Below, one piece after another: positions 6,427 through 12,842 of a DNA stretch of 18,115 bases. Both the position numbers and the translations under genes were made by a program. The notes under the pieces are model-generated. The model was not told the DNA's origin. It did no database searches and was given only the letters and a program-made list of their open reading frames with translations. Numbering within the stretch: the first letter of the stretch is position 1; every line of letters begins with the position of its first letter. Source of the DNA: Ruminococcus sp. UBA946 (GTDB lineage Bacteria > Bacillota > Clostridia > Oscillospirales > Ruminococcaceae); contig DBCY01000090.1 of the NCBI GenBank assembly GCA_002293295.1, forward strand, positions 1-18,115, written 5' to 3'.

Positions 6427-6984
6427 CTATATTCCTAATAACTGTTTCTTTTTTTGGTCAAATTCATCTTGCGATATTATACCGTCATCTAATAGAGATT
6501 TATATTTCCGCAATTCATCCGCAGAAGAAATATTACTTTGAAGTGGTGTTTCTACAGAGGTTTTATTACTCTTTAACTCATGTAGTACATTATGAATTTG
6601 TGAGTTGATATTTTCTGCTTGCGCTTTGTCTAAAGCAACATTAAACTTTTCTTTTATTGTATCGACTGTAATAACACCAAAAAGCATTCCTGAACTATAT
6701 GTAATATCGTTTATATTATCTAAAAAGACTGTTTGAATTGATTCCCCTATTACTTTTTTCTGCCCCATTATAACTCTCTTTTTAGTTATAGCATAAGCGT
6801 AATTGCTATCATGTTTTGTCATTGAAACATAATTATGTATTCCTGTAAAGCACATTAGGACATCTTCATCTTCAAATAACGCTTTTTCAATTACTGAAAA
6901 ATGTTTTAGTGATTGGGATTTATTATATCCTTGCCCGAACCCCTTTTCTAAGCAAAATGCATACATTTCATTCGCTGTTCTCAT
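6427..6984 (-). CDS. Bacterial PH-like domain protein with C-terminal SHOCT domain
   Basis: The product is 185 aa. Residues about 30-135 resemble bacterial PH domains: DVLMCFTGIHNY, YAITKKRVIMGQKK, TVFLDNINDITYSSGMLFGVITVDT. Residues 152-185 form a SHOCT module (ADELRKYKSLLDDGIISQDEFDQKKKQLL), a short helical oligomerisation or tether domain common at the ends of such proteins. There is no signal peptide or membrane segment. It sits in the lysogenic arm between the peptidase and the integrase, so it is likely expressed from the prophage. Its function is unknown; an accessory role such as immunity is only a guess. Confidence 0.8.
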   Translation of the reverse strand: MRTANEMYAFCLEKGFGQGYNKSQSLKHFSVIEKALFEDEDVLMCFTGIHNYVSMTKHDSNYAYAITKKRVIMGQKKVIGESIQTVFLDNINDITYSSGMLFGVITVDTIKEKFNVALDKAQAENINSQIHNVLHELKSNKTSVETPLQSNISSADELRKYKSLLDDGIISQDEFDQKKKQLLGI

Positions 6985-7049
6985 TTAAAATCAACCTTTC
7001 GTTTTTAATTTAACATTAATATAGTGTATAACAGTACATACCAATTATA

Positions 7050-7637
7050 TTAAACTATTTTATATGCATTAATAAACTGTTCAAACTGTTTGGATACTTG
7101 TCTTTCAAGTGGGTGTTTATTAAACATACCGCGCTCGCGGAGCATATTCAGCCGTTCAAGCCTTATTTGCGCCGATACTTTTGATATATCGCATATGCTG
7201 ACTATTTCTTCTGCATTGGTAACGCCCAAACCCTCTAAAACGCACGCCGGGGCAAGGATATCCCTCGAAAAGACATTAGCCTGCATTTCGAGCGGGTCAG
7301 TTTTACTATCGACCTCATTGTTACGGGTTACTATTTCTTCCAGCGGATGATTTAATATACCGTGTCCAAGTTCGTGAGCCACGGTAAACCGCCTACGTCC
7401 TCGGGTTTTTATATTGTCGTTAAGAAAAATGACTTTCCTTTTGTTAATTCTTGTAATAAACCCGTCACCGGATACAGCTTCATGGTTAAACAGCTTCGTT
7501 AAAGGGCTGTCCGAATAGCCTACTATTTCTATATTGTAATTATCAGCGATTATATTTAAATCGACTGGTAAGGAAGTAATTTTACATTCCAGTAATACAC
7601 GCCAGGACATATCTCTGGCAGCTTCATAATATTTCAC
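7050..7637 (-). CDS. ImmA/IrrE-family metallopeptidase
   Basis: The product is 195 aa from the proposed GTG at 7637, which follows GGGGGTGG closely and gives the usual opening MKYYEAARDM. A TTG at 7667 is less likely. The zinc-protease motif is VAHELGHG (His88, Glu89, His92), with downstream Glu117 in LEMQANVFSRDIL as probable third ligand. In ICEBs1 and related elements ImmA cleaves the neighbouring ImmR/CI-type repressor to induce excision and lytic genes. The XRE repressor gene lies directly upstream on the same strand with about 77 bp between, the same pairing. Repressor cleavage is inferred from this synteny. Confidence 0.92.
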   Translation of the reverse strand: MKYYEAARDMSWRVLLECKITSLPVDLNIIADNYNIEIVGYSDSPLTKLFNHEAVSGDGFITRINKRKVIFLNDNIKTRGRRRFTVAHELGHGILNHPLEEIVTRNNEVDSKTDPLEMQANVFSRDILAPACVLEGLGVTNAEEIVSICDISKVSAQIRLERLNMLRERGMFNKHPLERQVSKQFEQFINAYKIV

Positions 7638-7714
7638 AGCTTCCACCCCCGCTGTTAATAGTATCAACGGGGAGAAGCCAAATAATAAATGTAACTTATT
7701 GTAATTTAAACAGG

Positions 7715-8191
7715 TTAATAAAGGTTTCTTTCCCGGGTAGTTTTAGCATTATCAACCGATTCAGCGAGTTTTTCTCGTTGCTCTTTATTTAACTCAATTG
7801 TTTTCTGTCCGTCACGGGCTGCAATACTATATGTTTTAGTATCTCTTTTTTTGTTTTCAAGGGATTTATATTTAAGCTCGCCTAATACTTCGCCCTTATC
7901 GAGGTCGCTAAGTGTTCTGAAATATTCGATAAGTCGTTCTTCGGCTTCGTTTGATACCAATTTTTCAGTTTCTTCTTTATTTGATGGATTCGGATCGTCA
8001 CTAAGACCGAGAAGGTAATCAGTTGTTACGTTAAAATATTTTGCTATTTTTATTATTGTATCACTGTTCGGCGTTTGGTTTCTTTTACTCCAATTATAAA
8101 TCATATTATGACTTAAGCCTAAATCATCTAACATTTTATTATTTGTTATTTTATTTATCTTAATAAGTTCTGATACCCTTTGTAAATACAT
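7715..8191 (-). CDS. CI/ImmR-like XRE-family repressor
   Basis: The product is 158 aa from ATG 8191, which has AAAGGAG eight bases upstream. An ATG at 8227 would place the promoter inside the gene. Residues about 5-60 form an XRE helix-turn-helix (ISELIK-like opening, MLDDLGLSHNMIYNWSKRNQTPNSDTIIKIAKYFNVTTDYLLG). The rest is charged and helical (EAEERLIEYFRTLSDLDKGEV...) with no LexA-type peptidase fold, matching repressors cleaved in trans by ImmA partners. It is expected to maintain lysogeny by binding operators in the switch region at 8207-8681. It is divergent from the small gene at 8268. Confidence 0.88.
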   Translation of the reverse strand: MYLQRVSELIKINKITNNKMLDDLGLSHNMIYNWSKRNQTPNSDTIIKIAKYFNVTTDYLLGLSDDPNPSNKEETEKLVSNEAEERLIEYFRTLSDLDKGEVLGELKYKSLENKKRDTKTYSIAARDGQKTIELNKEQREKLAESVDNAKTTRERNLY

Positions 8192-8206
8192 GATATATTC
8201 TCCTTT

Positions 8207-8239
8207 AGGTGTTGACAAATTATTCATAGGTGATATAAT
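8207..8239 (+). promoter_or_regulatory. Rightward promoter with AGGTG operator motifs
   Basis: TTGACA at 8212-8217 and TATAAT at 8234-8239 are spaced 16 bp, with a TG extension (TGATATAAT). The motif AGGTG occurs at 8207 and 8228 overlapping this promoter, again at 8258 (where it also serves as ribosome binding site) and at 8305. AGGTGATA matches one arm of the palindrome at 8658. The promoter would transcribe the small gene at 8268 and is a plausible repressor target. Confidence 0.6.
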
Positions 8240-8267
8240 ATAATTAAAATTATTCTGAGGTGAGATA

Positions 8268-8405
8268 ATGGATGAAATTTTTGAATTGACTGAATCGAAT
8301 CTTGAGGTGATATATTTTGATGTAACTGACGAAGACGCAGAAAAAATAAAACGTGGTTTAACATATGATGAAATGCTTGCTATTTCTGAAAAATATAATG
8401 TTTAA
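8268..8405 (+). CDS. Small acidic protein (45 aa), unidentified
   Basis: ATG at 8268 is preceded by GAGGTG with five bases spacing and by a clear promoter. The product is strongly acidic: MDEIFELTESNLEVIYFDVT, then DEDAEKIKRG and LTYDEMLAISEKYNV. It is the first gene transcribed away from the repressor. A hairpin terminator lies downstream at 8605. The position fits an early switch protein such as an antirepressor or antagonist, and the acidity could suit a DNA mimic or protein binder. I do not recognise the family. Confidence 0.55.
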   Translation: MDEIFELTESNLEVIYFDVTDEDAEKIKRGLTYDEMLAISEKYNV

Positions 8406-8587
8406 CCCTTTAGTTCAATATCTTTAACCAATAAACCTTGTTCAAATTTATTATCAAACTGGTCGTCTAATACTATTTTTTGCAGTATATAAAGATTTTC
8501 TTCTTGACCTGTTTTTATATAACCCTGCGAAATATAATATTCAATTTCATTTTCAAAAACTTTACGTATTAATTTTTTTGCTTTCAT
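8402..8587 (-). CDS. Small protein (61 aa), unidentified
   Basis: The product is charged: MKAKKLIRKVFENEIEYYIS, then QGYIKTGQEENLYILQKIVL, ending in a short acidic/basic tail. A GGAG lies 10 bases before the ATG. Its stop overlaps the end of the oppositely oriented gene at 8268-8405 by four bases. The palindrome at 8658-8681 lies upstream and could control it together with the rightward gene at 8755. No family recognised. Confidence 0.45.
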   Translation of the reverse strand: MKAKKLIRKVFENEIEYYISQGYIKTGQEENLYILQKIVLDDQFDNKFEQGLLVKDIELKG

Positions 8588-8604
8588 CTATATAAATCTC
8601 CTAT

Positions 8605-8636
8605 ACACTCTATCCAAATGATAGGGTGTTTTTTTG
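8605..8636 (+). terminator. Rho-independent terminator in the switch region
   Basis: ACACTCTATC pairs with GATAGGGTGT (10 bp, one G-T pair) around a CAAAT loop and is followed by seven T. It would stop rightward transcripts from the 8212 promoter before the second promoter at 8686. Confidence 0.75.
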
Positions 8637-8657
8637 TTTGTTTATACAAATTCATCA

Positions 8658-8681
8658 TTAGGTGATACTAAATTCACCTAA
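8658..8681. promoter_or_regulatory. Palindromic operator TTAGGTGA-N8-TCACCTAA
   Basis: This is a perfect 8-bp inverted repeat with an 8-bp spacer, ending five bases before a TTGACA -35 box. Its half-site AGGTGATA recurs at 8228 and 8305 and, less perfectly, elsewhere in the switch. The size and symmetry suit a dimeric XRE repressor, most likely the CI-like protein encoded at 7715-8191. Confidence 0.75.
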
Positions 8682-8685
8682 TGTA

Positions 8686-8714
8686 TTGACATTCTCCTAA
8701 AAGTGATATATACT
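8686..8714 (+). promoter_or_regulatory. Strong rightward promoter upstream of the 59-aa gene
   Basis: TTGACA at 8686-8691 and TATACT at 8709-8714 are separated by exactly 17 bp. The 8658 palindrome lies directly upstream. A second, imperfect AGTGATAT half-site overlaps the -10. Confidence 0.75.
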
Positions 8715-8754
8715 GTAACTACAGGCACAAATAAAACTAATCGGAGGTATTGAA

Positions 8755-8934
8755 ATGAGTAACACAGAGAAAATCCAAAAGGCGATTGAAATATTCAAAA
8801 CTCAGCTTTCCGGCGCAAAGGGTAAGTTCAGAGCTTATATCAGCGAAACCAATTCAAACGAGGTTGAATTTATGTGTGAAGAGGGCTTGTACTGCACTAT
8901 CAACATCAAAAGCGGTGCCGTGAAAAATATTTAA
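8755..8934 (+). CDS. Small phage protein (59 aa), unidentified
   Basis: ATG 8755 follows CGGAGG by seven bases and a strong promoter lies 40 bp upstream. The product reads MSNTEKIQKAIEIFKTQLSG, then KFRAYISETNSNEVEFMCEE and a final strand CTINIKSGAVKNI. It looks like a compact helix plus beta-sheet fold. Codon use is similar to that of the rightward early genes. It ends overlapping the stop of the leftward gene at 8931. No family recognised, but start signals make it a credible gene. Confidence 0.65.
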   Translation: MSNTEKIQKAIEIFKTQLSGAKGKFRAYISETNSNEVEFMCEEGLYCTINIKSGAVKNI

Positions 8935-9452
8935 AGGTTCAATTTATTTTGAAGCTTTTGTTTTCTTTCACTAAATTCATCTGAGCACTCCGGCATATCA
9001 ACTTTAATGTAGTATTCAATAGCTTGGTCGCAAACCTTAATTGCTTTTAAGTATTCTTTCTGTTTTTCATAAATTATTACGAGCCGTTTAAAAGAAGGTA
9101 TGATACTTTTATATAAAATGTAATTACCTTGATTTTTAATTTCCTCTTTACTATATAATTTAAGTTTTCTGTTAAGGCGTTTTAATGCTTTAATTTCGTA
9201 GAAGCGGTAATCTTCTTGGACTTCATCTAACATTTCTATGTCCATAATACAATATTCAATACATTTATTTAAATATATATCACTAACAATTCTGTATTTA
9301 TAATAAAAGTTTTGTATCGTTATTAATAAAATATGTTTATTAAACGGCTCTGACCTTTTCCCACGCAATTCCGCTAACAATTTGTTTTCAGTTCTTTCAT
9401 CAAACTCTGAGATTTTTGCAAATCTTGTTTTCTTCTTATTTGTATTACTCAT
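8931..9452 (-). CDS. Helical, TPR-like phage protein of unknown function
   Basis: The product is 173 aa with no signal peptide. The C-terminal part has a TPR-like pattern (FKRLVIIYEKQKEYLKAIKVCDQAIEYYIK, about residues 120-150), and the whole protein is predicted helical and lysine-rich. AAGGATAAG precedes the ATG. It is the only leftward gene between two rightward transcription units, and its start region faces the promoter/operator at 9474-9501. Such inserted single genes are often independently expressed in lysogens, so a morphon role is possible but not shown. Confidence 0.7.
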   Translation of the reverse strand: MSNTNKKKTRFAKISEFDERTENKLLAELRGKRSEPFNKHILLITIQNFYYKYRIVSDIYLNKCIEYCIMDIEMLDEVQEDYRFYEIKALKRLNRKLKLYSKEEIKNQGNYILYKSIIPSFKRLVIIYEKQKEYLKAIKVCDQAIEYYIKVDMPECSDEFSERKQKLQNKLNL

Positions 9453-9473
9453 AAAGCTTATCCTTAACTAACC

Positions 9474-9501
9474 TTGAGTATCAATAACTTATTGATATAA
9501 T
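9474..9501 (+). promoter_or_regulatory. Main rightward early promoter with embedded palindromic operator
   Basis: TTGAGT at 9474-9479 and TATAAT at 9496-9501 are spaced 16 bp with a TG extension. Between and overlapping them is the perfect palindrome TATCAATAACTTATTGATA (9479-9497, nine-base arms around a C). A protein bound here would block the polymerase. The sequence differs from the AGGTGA operator family, so a second regulator (perhaps one of the XRE proteins at 9960 or 10439) is the likely ligand. Confidence 0.75.
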
Positions 9502-9550
9502 ACCATTTTATTTAATTAATGTCAACTAAAAAATTAATGAAAGGGGTGAT

Positions 9551-9610
9551 ATAAGAAATAACCTGACAGGAATTTTAAATCAAAGGAAGTTAAAACGCTT
9601 GCTCAAATAA
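9551..9610 (+). pseudogene. Possible dead Cro-like stub
   Basis: AAGGGGTG is followed, five bases later, by a frame that reads IRNNLTGILNQRKLKRLLK and then a stop. The opening resembles XRE/Cro proteins (RNNLxxILxQRKLKRxxLA), but the start codon would be ATA and the frame stops where the HTH would begin. It lies directly after the early promoter, where a Cro gene is expected. The resemblance is short, so this is tentative. Confidence 0.3.
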
Positions 9611-9633
9611 AAATTTGAAAGGTGATTTTAGCT

Positions 9634-9927
9634 ATGACAATCCTTAATCAAGACCGGGATGTACAAATTGAAGCTACTGAAAGAGAGCTTTATGAATCGC
9701 TCAGATATGAGGACAAATATTACGATGACAAATACTTAGGCACTAACTTAATGTTTGACGACATTCTCCTCGGAACTTTTGACATCGAGCAGGAAGCGGG
9801 AGAAGAATTAATCAGAATCATCACTTGTCCGTATGATTACTATATTGTATCCGGGTTTTCCGCATGGTATGACTGGCGAACTTTAATAAAAATTATGCTA
9901 AATAACCCTCTGAATATAACTCTATAA
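9634..9927 (+). CDS. Phage early protein of unknown function (97 aa)
   Basis: ATG 9634 is preceded by AAAGGTG at nine bases; a GTG four codons earlier overlaps that site and is less likely. The protein is acidic and tyrosine-rich (ELYESLRYEDKYYDDKYLG, CPYDYYIVSGFSAWYDWRT). There is no signal peptide and no motif I recognise. It is the first complete gene of the rightward early operon, 33 bp before the XRE gene. Confidence 0.65.
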   Translation: MTILNQDRDVQIEATERELYESLRYEDKYYDDKYLGTNLMFDDILLGTFDIEQEAGEELIRIITCPYDYYIVSGFSAWYDWRTLIKIMLNNPLNITL

Positions 9928-9959
9928 CTATATTTTATCACGAAAGGAGTGATTATAAA

Positions 9960-10424
9960 ATGCCAAATGGCGACAAATTGTATTATAAAGCTTGTCGCGA
10001 ACAGGCAGGATTAACTCAGGAACAAGCAATTACTCTGCTTGGTATTGCTGAGGTTGCTACACTTTCAAGATACGAAAATGGACACACCCCAGTTAATCAG
10101 GAGTTAGCGGCGGCTATGGTTAAGGTTTACCGAACACCGCTTCTTGCAAGCTGGCACGTAAGATACGCTAATCCGGCACTGGCAATGTATCTGCCGGAAG
10201 TAACAGAACCGATTACAGACGGTGACGCAATGCTTCAAATGGAATTGTCAGACGATGACATAACAACAATCCGCCAATCTGTAAAAACTATTCTGCGTGA
10301 CGGAGTTGTGACTGACGACGAAGCCGAGGAATTAAGAGACAATGCAAAGATTCTTCGTTCAGCGGCAAATAAAATTTTATCCGCAGCTACGTTTCTTGAA
10401 AGCAGAACCGCAGACAAAAAATAA
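9960..10424 (+). CDS. XRE-family transcriptional regulator (154 aa)
   Basis: Residues about 7-62 form an XRE helix-turn-helix (YYKACREQAGLTQEQAITLL, EVATLSRYENGHTPVNQELAAAMVKVYR). Residues about 85-154 are an acidic helical region (LSDDDITTIRQSVKTILRDG... EELRDNAKILRSAANKILSA) that looks like an oligomerisation domain. GAAAGGAGTG precedes the ATG. The next gene is a second, minimal XRE protein 14 bp downstream. It is likely an early-operon regulator; which operator it binds cannot be told from sequence. Confidence 0.85.
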   Translation: MPNGDKLYYKACREQAGLTQEQAITLLGIAEVATLSRYENGHTPVNQELAAAMVKVYRTPLLASWHVRYANPALAMYLPEVTEPITDGDAMLQMELSDDDITTIRQSVKTILRDGVVTDDEAEELRDNAKILRSAANKILSAATFLESRTADKK

Positions 10425-10438
10425 AGGAAGGTGATAAA

Positions 10439-10642
10439 ATGACAGACTTTGCAAAACGGCTGAAAGGATGCCGTGAACACGCCGGGTATACTCAGGAGCA
10501 GTTAGCGGAAAAGATAGGTGTCGGCCGCCCGTTAATCACTCAGTATGAGCGCGGCACCAAACCTGCAAGCGACAACATCAAAATTCAGCTTGCAGACATA
10601 TTCGGCGTTACTGTCGATTATCTGATAGGAAGGGATGTGTAG
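10439..10642 (+). CDS. Small XRE-family (Cro-like) regulator
   Basis: At 67 aa it is little more than a single HTH domain: FAKRLKGCREHAGYTQEQLA, KIGVGRPLITQYERGTKPAS, ending FGVTVDYLIGRDV. This is the minimal Cro-like form. AAGGAAGGTG precedes the ATG. The stop overlaps the ribosome binding region of the excisionase-like gene, so translation is probably coupled. Confidence 0.88.
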   Translation: MTDFAKRLKGCREHAGYTQEQLAEKIGVGRPLITQYERGTKPASDNIKIQLADIFGVTVDYLIGRDV

Positions 10643-10643
10643 T

Positions 10644-10940
10644 ATGGAAAGATATAAGCCGGCTCCGCCTAAACGGTCGCGCGGAAGACCGCCGAAAAAC
10701 AAATCTGACCGTCTGAAACCGTTTTGTTACGGATTTGATGAAATCCCTGTTGTAGTAGACCCGCCGTATATCGCATGGCTTTTCAAGGTCAGCGTTGAAA
10801 CTGTCCGGCTATTATGCCGGAACGGAAATCTTCCCAGTTTCATGGTCGGCAAGCAATACCGTATTAAAAAAGCTGATTTAATGCGGTTTATGCAGGAAGG
10901 TCTAGTATCAATAGACGGAAAGGCAGGTGAACTGACATGA
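10644..10940 (+). CDS. Excisionase-family HTH DNA-binding protein
   Basis: The product is 98 aa. A basic N-terminal tail (PPKRSRGRPPKNK, an AT-hook-like GRPPK motif) precedes a MerR-like winged HTH: PPYIAWLFKVSVETVRLLCR, NLPSFMVGKQYRIKKADLMRFM. This is the excisionase/HTH_17 family, which bends DNA as a recombination directionality factor or acts as regulator. The ATG lies one base after the upstream stop. The tail could help minor-groove binding near att or at promoters. Being far from the integrase, a regulator role is equally possible. Confidence 0.75.
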   Translation: MERYKPAPPKRSRGRPPKNKSDRLKPFCYGFDEIPVVVDPPYIAWLFKVSVETVRLLCRNGNLPSFMVGKQYRIKKADLMRFMQEGLVSIDGKAGELT

Positions 10941-11131
10941 TGGATGGATTATTCTTAGGCATAGCAATTGTAATCCTTATTATATGCCTTTGTTTAATGG
11001 ACGCACTTATAAATGTAATCTACAACCGGTTATTCAAACGCAAATACAGTGACCGCCGCAAATACTGGTACATATCACCGTATAAAAAGCAAATGAACCG
11101 TTCCCGCGACCAAACGACGAACGGCTCATAA
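10937..11131 (+). CDS. Small single-pass membrane protein
   Basis: The product is 64 aa. Residues about 3-28 are one hydrophobic segment (DGLFLGIAIVILIICLCLMD), followed by a strongly basic tail rich in Arg, Lys and Tyr. The layout predicts the N-terminus outside and the basic tail in the cytoplasm. The start overlaps the stop of the previous gene by four bases, so the two are translationally coupled. Function unknown. Confidence 0.65.
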   Translation: MMDGLFLGIAIVILIICLCLMDALINVIYNRLFKRKYSDRRKYWYISPYKKQMNRSRDQTTNGS

Positions 11132-11154
11132 TATCAGTGGACTATACTGCTCAC

Positions 11155-11172
11155 TGTGATTATCATATCACA
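11155..11172. promoter_or_regulatory. Perfect palindrome TGTGAT-N6-ATCACA upstream of the ParB-like gene
   Basis: Six-base arms flank TATCAT in the only sizeable gap (82 bp) of the early operon. A CAGTG...CACTG repeat (11135-11156) overlaps its left side. It could be an operator or a binding site for the ParB-like protein encoded next. Confidence 0.4.
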
Positions 11173-11213
11173 CCTGAGCGGGAAAGTCAAGAAAAATGAA
11201 AGGAATTTTACAT

Positions 11214-12545
11214 ATGGAACAAAAAATCCAATCAATCGCTATTGACCGGATATTCCCGCATGCACATAACCCACGTAAGAACCTCGGCGACCTGACGGAG
11301 CTTGCCGAAAGTATAAAGACTGCCGGCATATTGCAAAACCTTACAGTCGTTCCTCAAGACAGCAGCGATTATGTCGTTATTATCGGACACCGCCGACTTG
11401 CCGCCGCAAAGCTCGCCGGACTATCGGAAGTCCCATGTTCAGTCGTTATCATGGACGATAAAACTCAGGTTGCAACTATGCTGCTTGAAAACATACAGCG
11501 CCGGGAGCTTACCCCGCTGGAGGAAGCCGACGGCTTCCAAATGCTTATCGACCTCGGCGACACAATAAGCAATATATCCGAAAAGACCGGATTCTCAAAG
11601 AACACCGTTACCCGAAGGCTTAATATGCTTAAGCACGACCGTCAAAAGATGGAAGAGTCAATCGAGCGGGGCGGCAGCTTATCTGACTATATGGAGCTTG
11701 AAAAAATCACCGGGAAGAAAAACCGTGAAAAGCTTCTCGACGCGATTGGCACTCCGAACTGGGGAATGACTTTAAAACAAGTAAAGGAAGAAGAGCTTTG
11801 CGAGAAAAACAAGCCTGTATTCCTGAAGCTAATAAAGAAATTTGCTAAACCGGCTGAAAGAGCATGGCAGCATGAATATGTAACAAGTGTGTATTACACA
11901 AGTGACCCCAAAGATTTTAAAGAGCCAAAAGGCGTTGGCAAGGAGAAGTTTTTCTTTGATGCCGGAAATACTTATGTAAGTATTTATAAGGAGCGGAAAA
12001 AAGAGGTTTCCCAAACTCTTGAAAAAACTCCCGAACAAAAGGAAATCGACCGGGACATAAGGGAGCGCAAGAAGGCTGTAAAAAAAGCCTTGCAGTTTGC
12101 CTATGAGCTGAGGATTGAGTATGCAAAGTCCTTCAGGAGTACCTCTAAAACTATTGATACTGTTAATAAAATGGCTGTTGATACGATATTCGGCGACGAT
12201 GCCGGGAAGTTCACAGAAAGCGTTTTTAAAGAGCTGTTTGACATTACGGGAGATTTCCGGCGTTCCTGGGAGGACGGAGACGGCGAAACCCTTAATGAAG
12301 CTTTGGAAAGGCTTAAGGGAACCAAGCCTGCCGGAGATTTGCTTTTCCTCGGTGCGTATATCCGTATGGAAAACAAAGAGCTTAACTGTTCTGATTATAA
12401 CGATATTTCAAAATACCGCCGGAATGAACGCTTTATAAAGCTCTACGAATACCTTGAATCCTGCGGTTACGAAACGTCCGACGAAGAAAAAGCCTTGCTT
12501 GACGGAACCCATGAAAGCTATATCCGTCCGGTACAGGTCGGTTAA
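11214..12545 (+). CDS. ParB/Spo0J-family protein (phage type)
   Basis: The product is 443 aa from ATG 11214, which has AAAGGA eight bases upstream; an ATG at 11196 overlaps that site. The ParB N-terminal domain covers residues 5-100: IDRIFPHAHNPRKN, the CTP-binding GHRRLAAAK box (58-66), and ENIQRRELTPLEEA (92-105). A helix-turn-helix follows at about 117-138 (TISNISEKTGFSKNTVTRRL). The C-terminal 250 residues are helical and unlike plasmid ParB. No ParA gene is adjacent, so a replication or regulation role is likelier than partition. Confidence 0.88.
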   Translation: MEQKIQSIAIDRIFPHAHNPRKNLGDLTELAESIKTAGILQNLTVVPQDSSDYVVIIGHRRLAAAKLAGLSEVPCSVVIMDDKTQVATMLLENIQRRELTPLEEADGFQMLIDLGDTISNISEKTGFSKNTVTRRLNMLKHDRQKMEESIERGGSLSDYMELEKITGKKNREKLLDAIGTPNWGMTLKQVKEEELCEKNKPVFLKLIKKFAKPAERAWQHEYVTSVYYTSDPKDFKEPKGVGKEKFFFDAGNTYVSIYKERKKEVSQTLEKTPEQKEIDRDIRERKKAVKKALQFAYELRIEYAKSFRSTSKTIDTVNKMAVDTIFGDDAGKFTESVFKELFDITGDFRRSWEDGDGETLNEALERLKGTKPAGDLLFLGAYIRMENKELNCSDYNDISKYRRNERFIKLYEYLESCGYETSDEEKALLDGTHESYIRPVQVG

Positions 12546-12563
12546 TCTGAAAGGACGTGAAAT

Positions 12564-12842
12564 ATGGCAACATGTGTTATTTGCGGAAGCAAATTCAGCA
12601 AAACAAACAGCCGTCAGATGAAATGCCCTGAATGCTCCGAGCTGAAAGGCATAGAAAAAGCCGAAAAAGAAAGCAACAGGATTTTTTATCGCGGTACGGT
12701 TAATCTTATATGCAAGTATTACAAAGAGGGCATGAGCATAAAGGCAATTATGAGAGATTTGTGCCGGAGCGAAGCTAACGTAAAAAAAGCTTTAAGGCTT
12801 GGCGGCATTAATCTTAAAACGAAAGAGAGGGTCAGCAGTTGA
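12564..12842 (+). CDS. Zinc-ribbon plus helix-turn-helix protein (92 aa)
   Basis: Two cysteine pairs at the N-terminus (CVIC at 4-7 and CPEC at about 22-25) form a zinc ribbon. The C-terminal part (ICKYYKEGMSIKAIMRDLCR, SEANVKKALRLGGI) is a resolvase/sigma-like HTH. AAAGGACGTG precedes the ATG. It overlaps the ATPase gene by four bases, so translation is coupled and it probably belongs to the recombination module, perhaps as a DNA-binding adaptor. No named family recognised. Confidence 0.7.
   Translation: MATCVICGSKFSKTNSRQMKCPECSELKGIEKAEKESNRIFYRGTVNLICKYYKEGMSIKAIMRDLCRSEANVKKALRLGGINLKTKERVSS

Noticed and set aside
12101..12438. Long open frames on both strands inside the ParB-like gene
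   Set aside because: They lack ribosome binding sites and family-like patterns, and overlap a well-supported gene completely.
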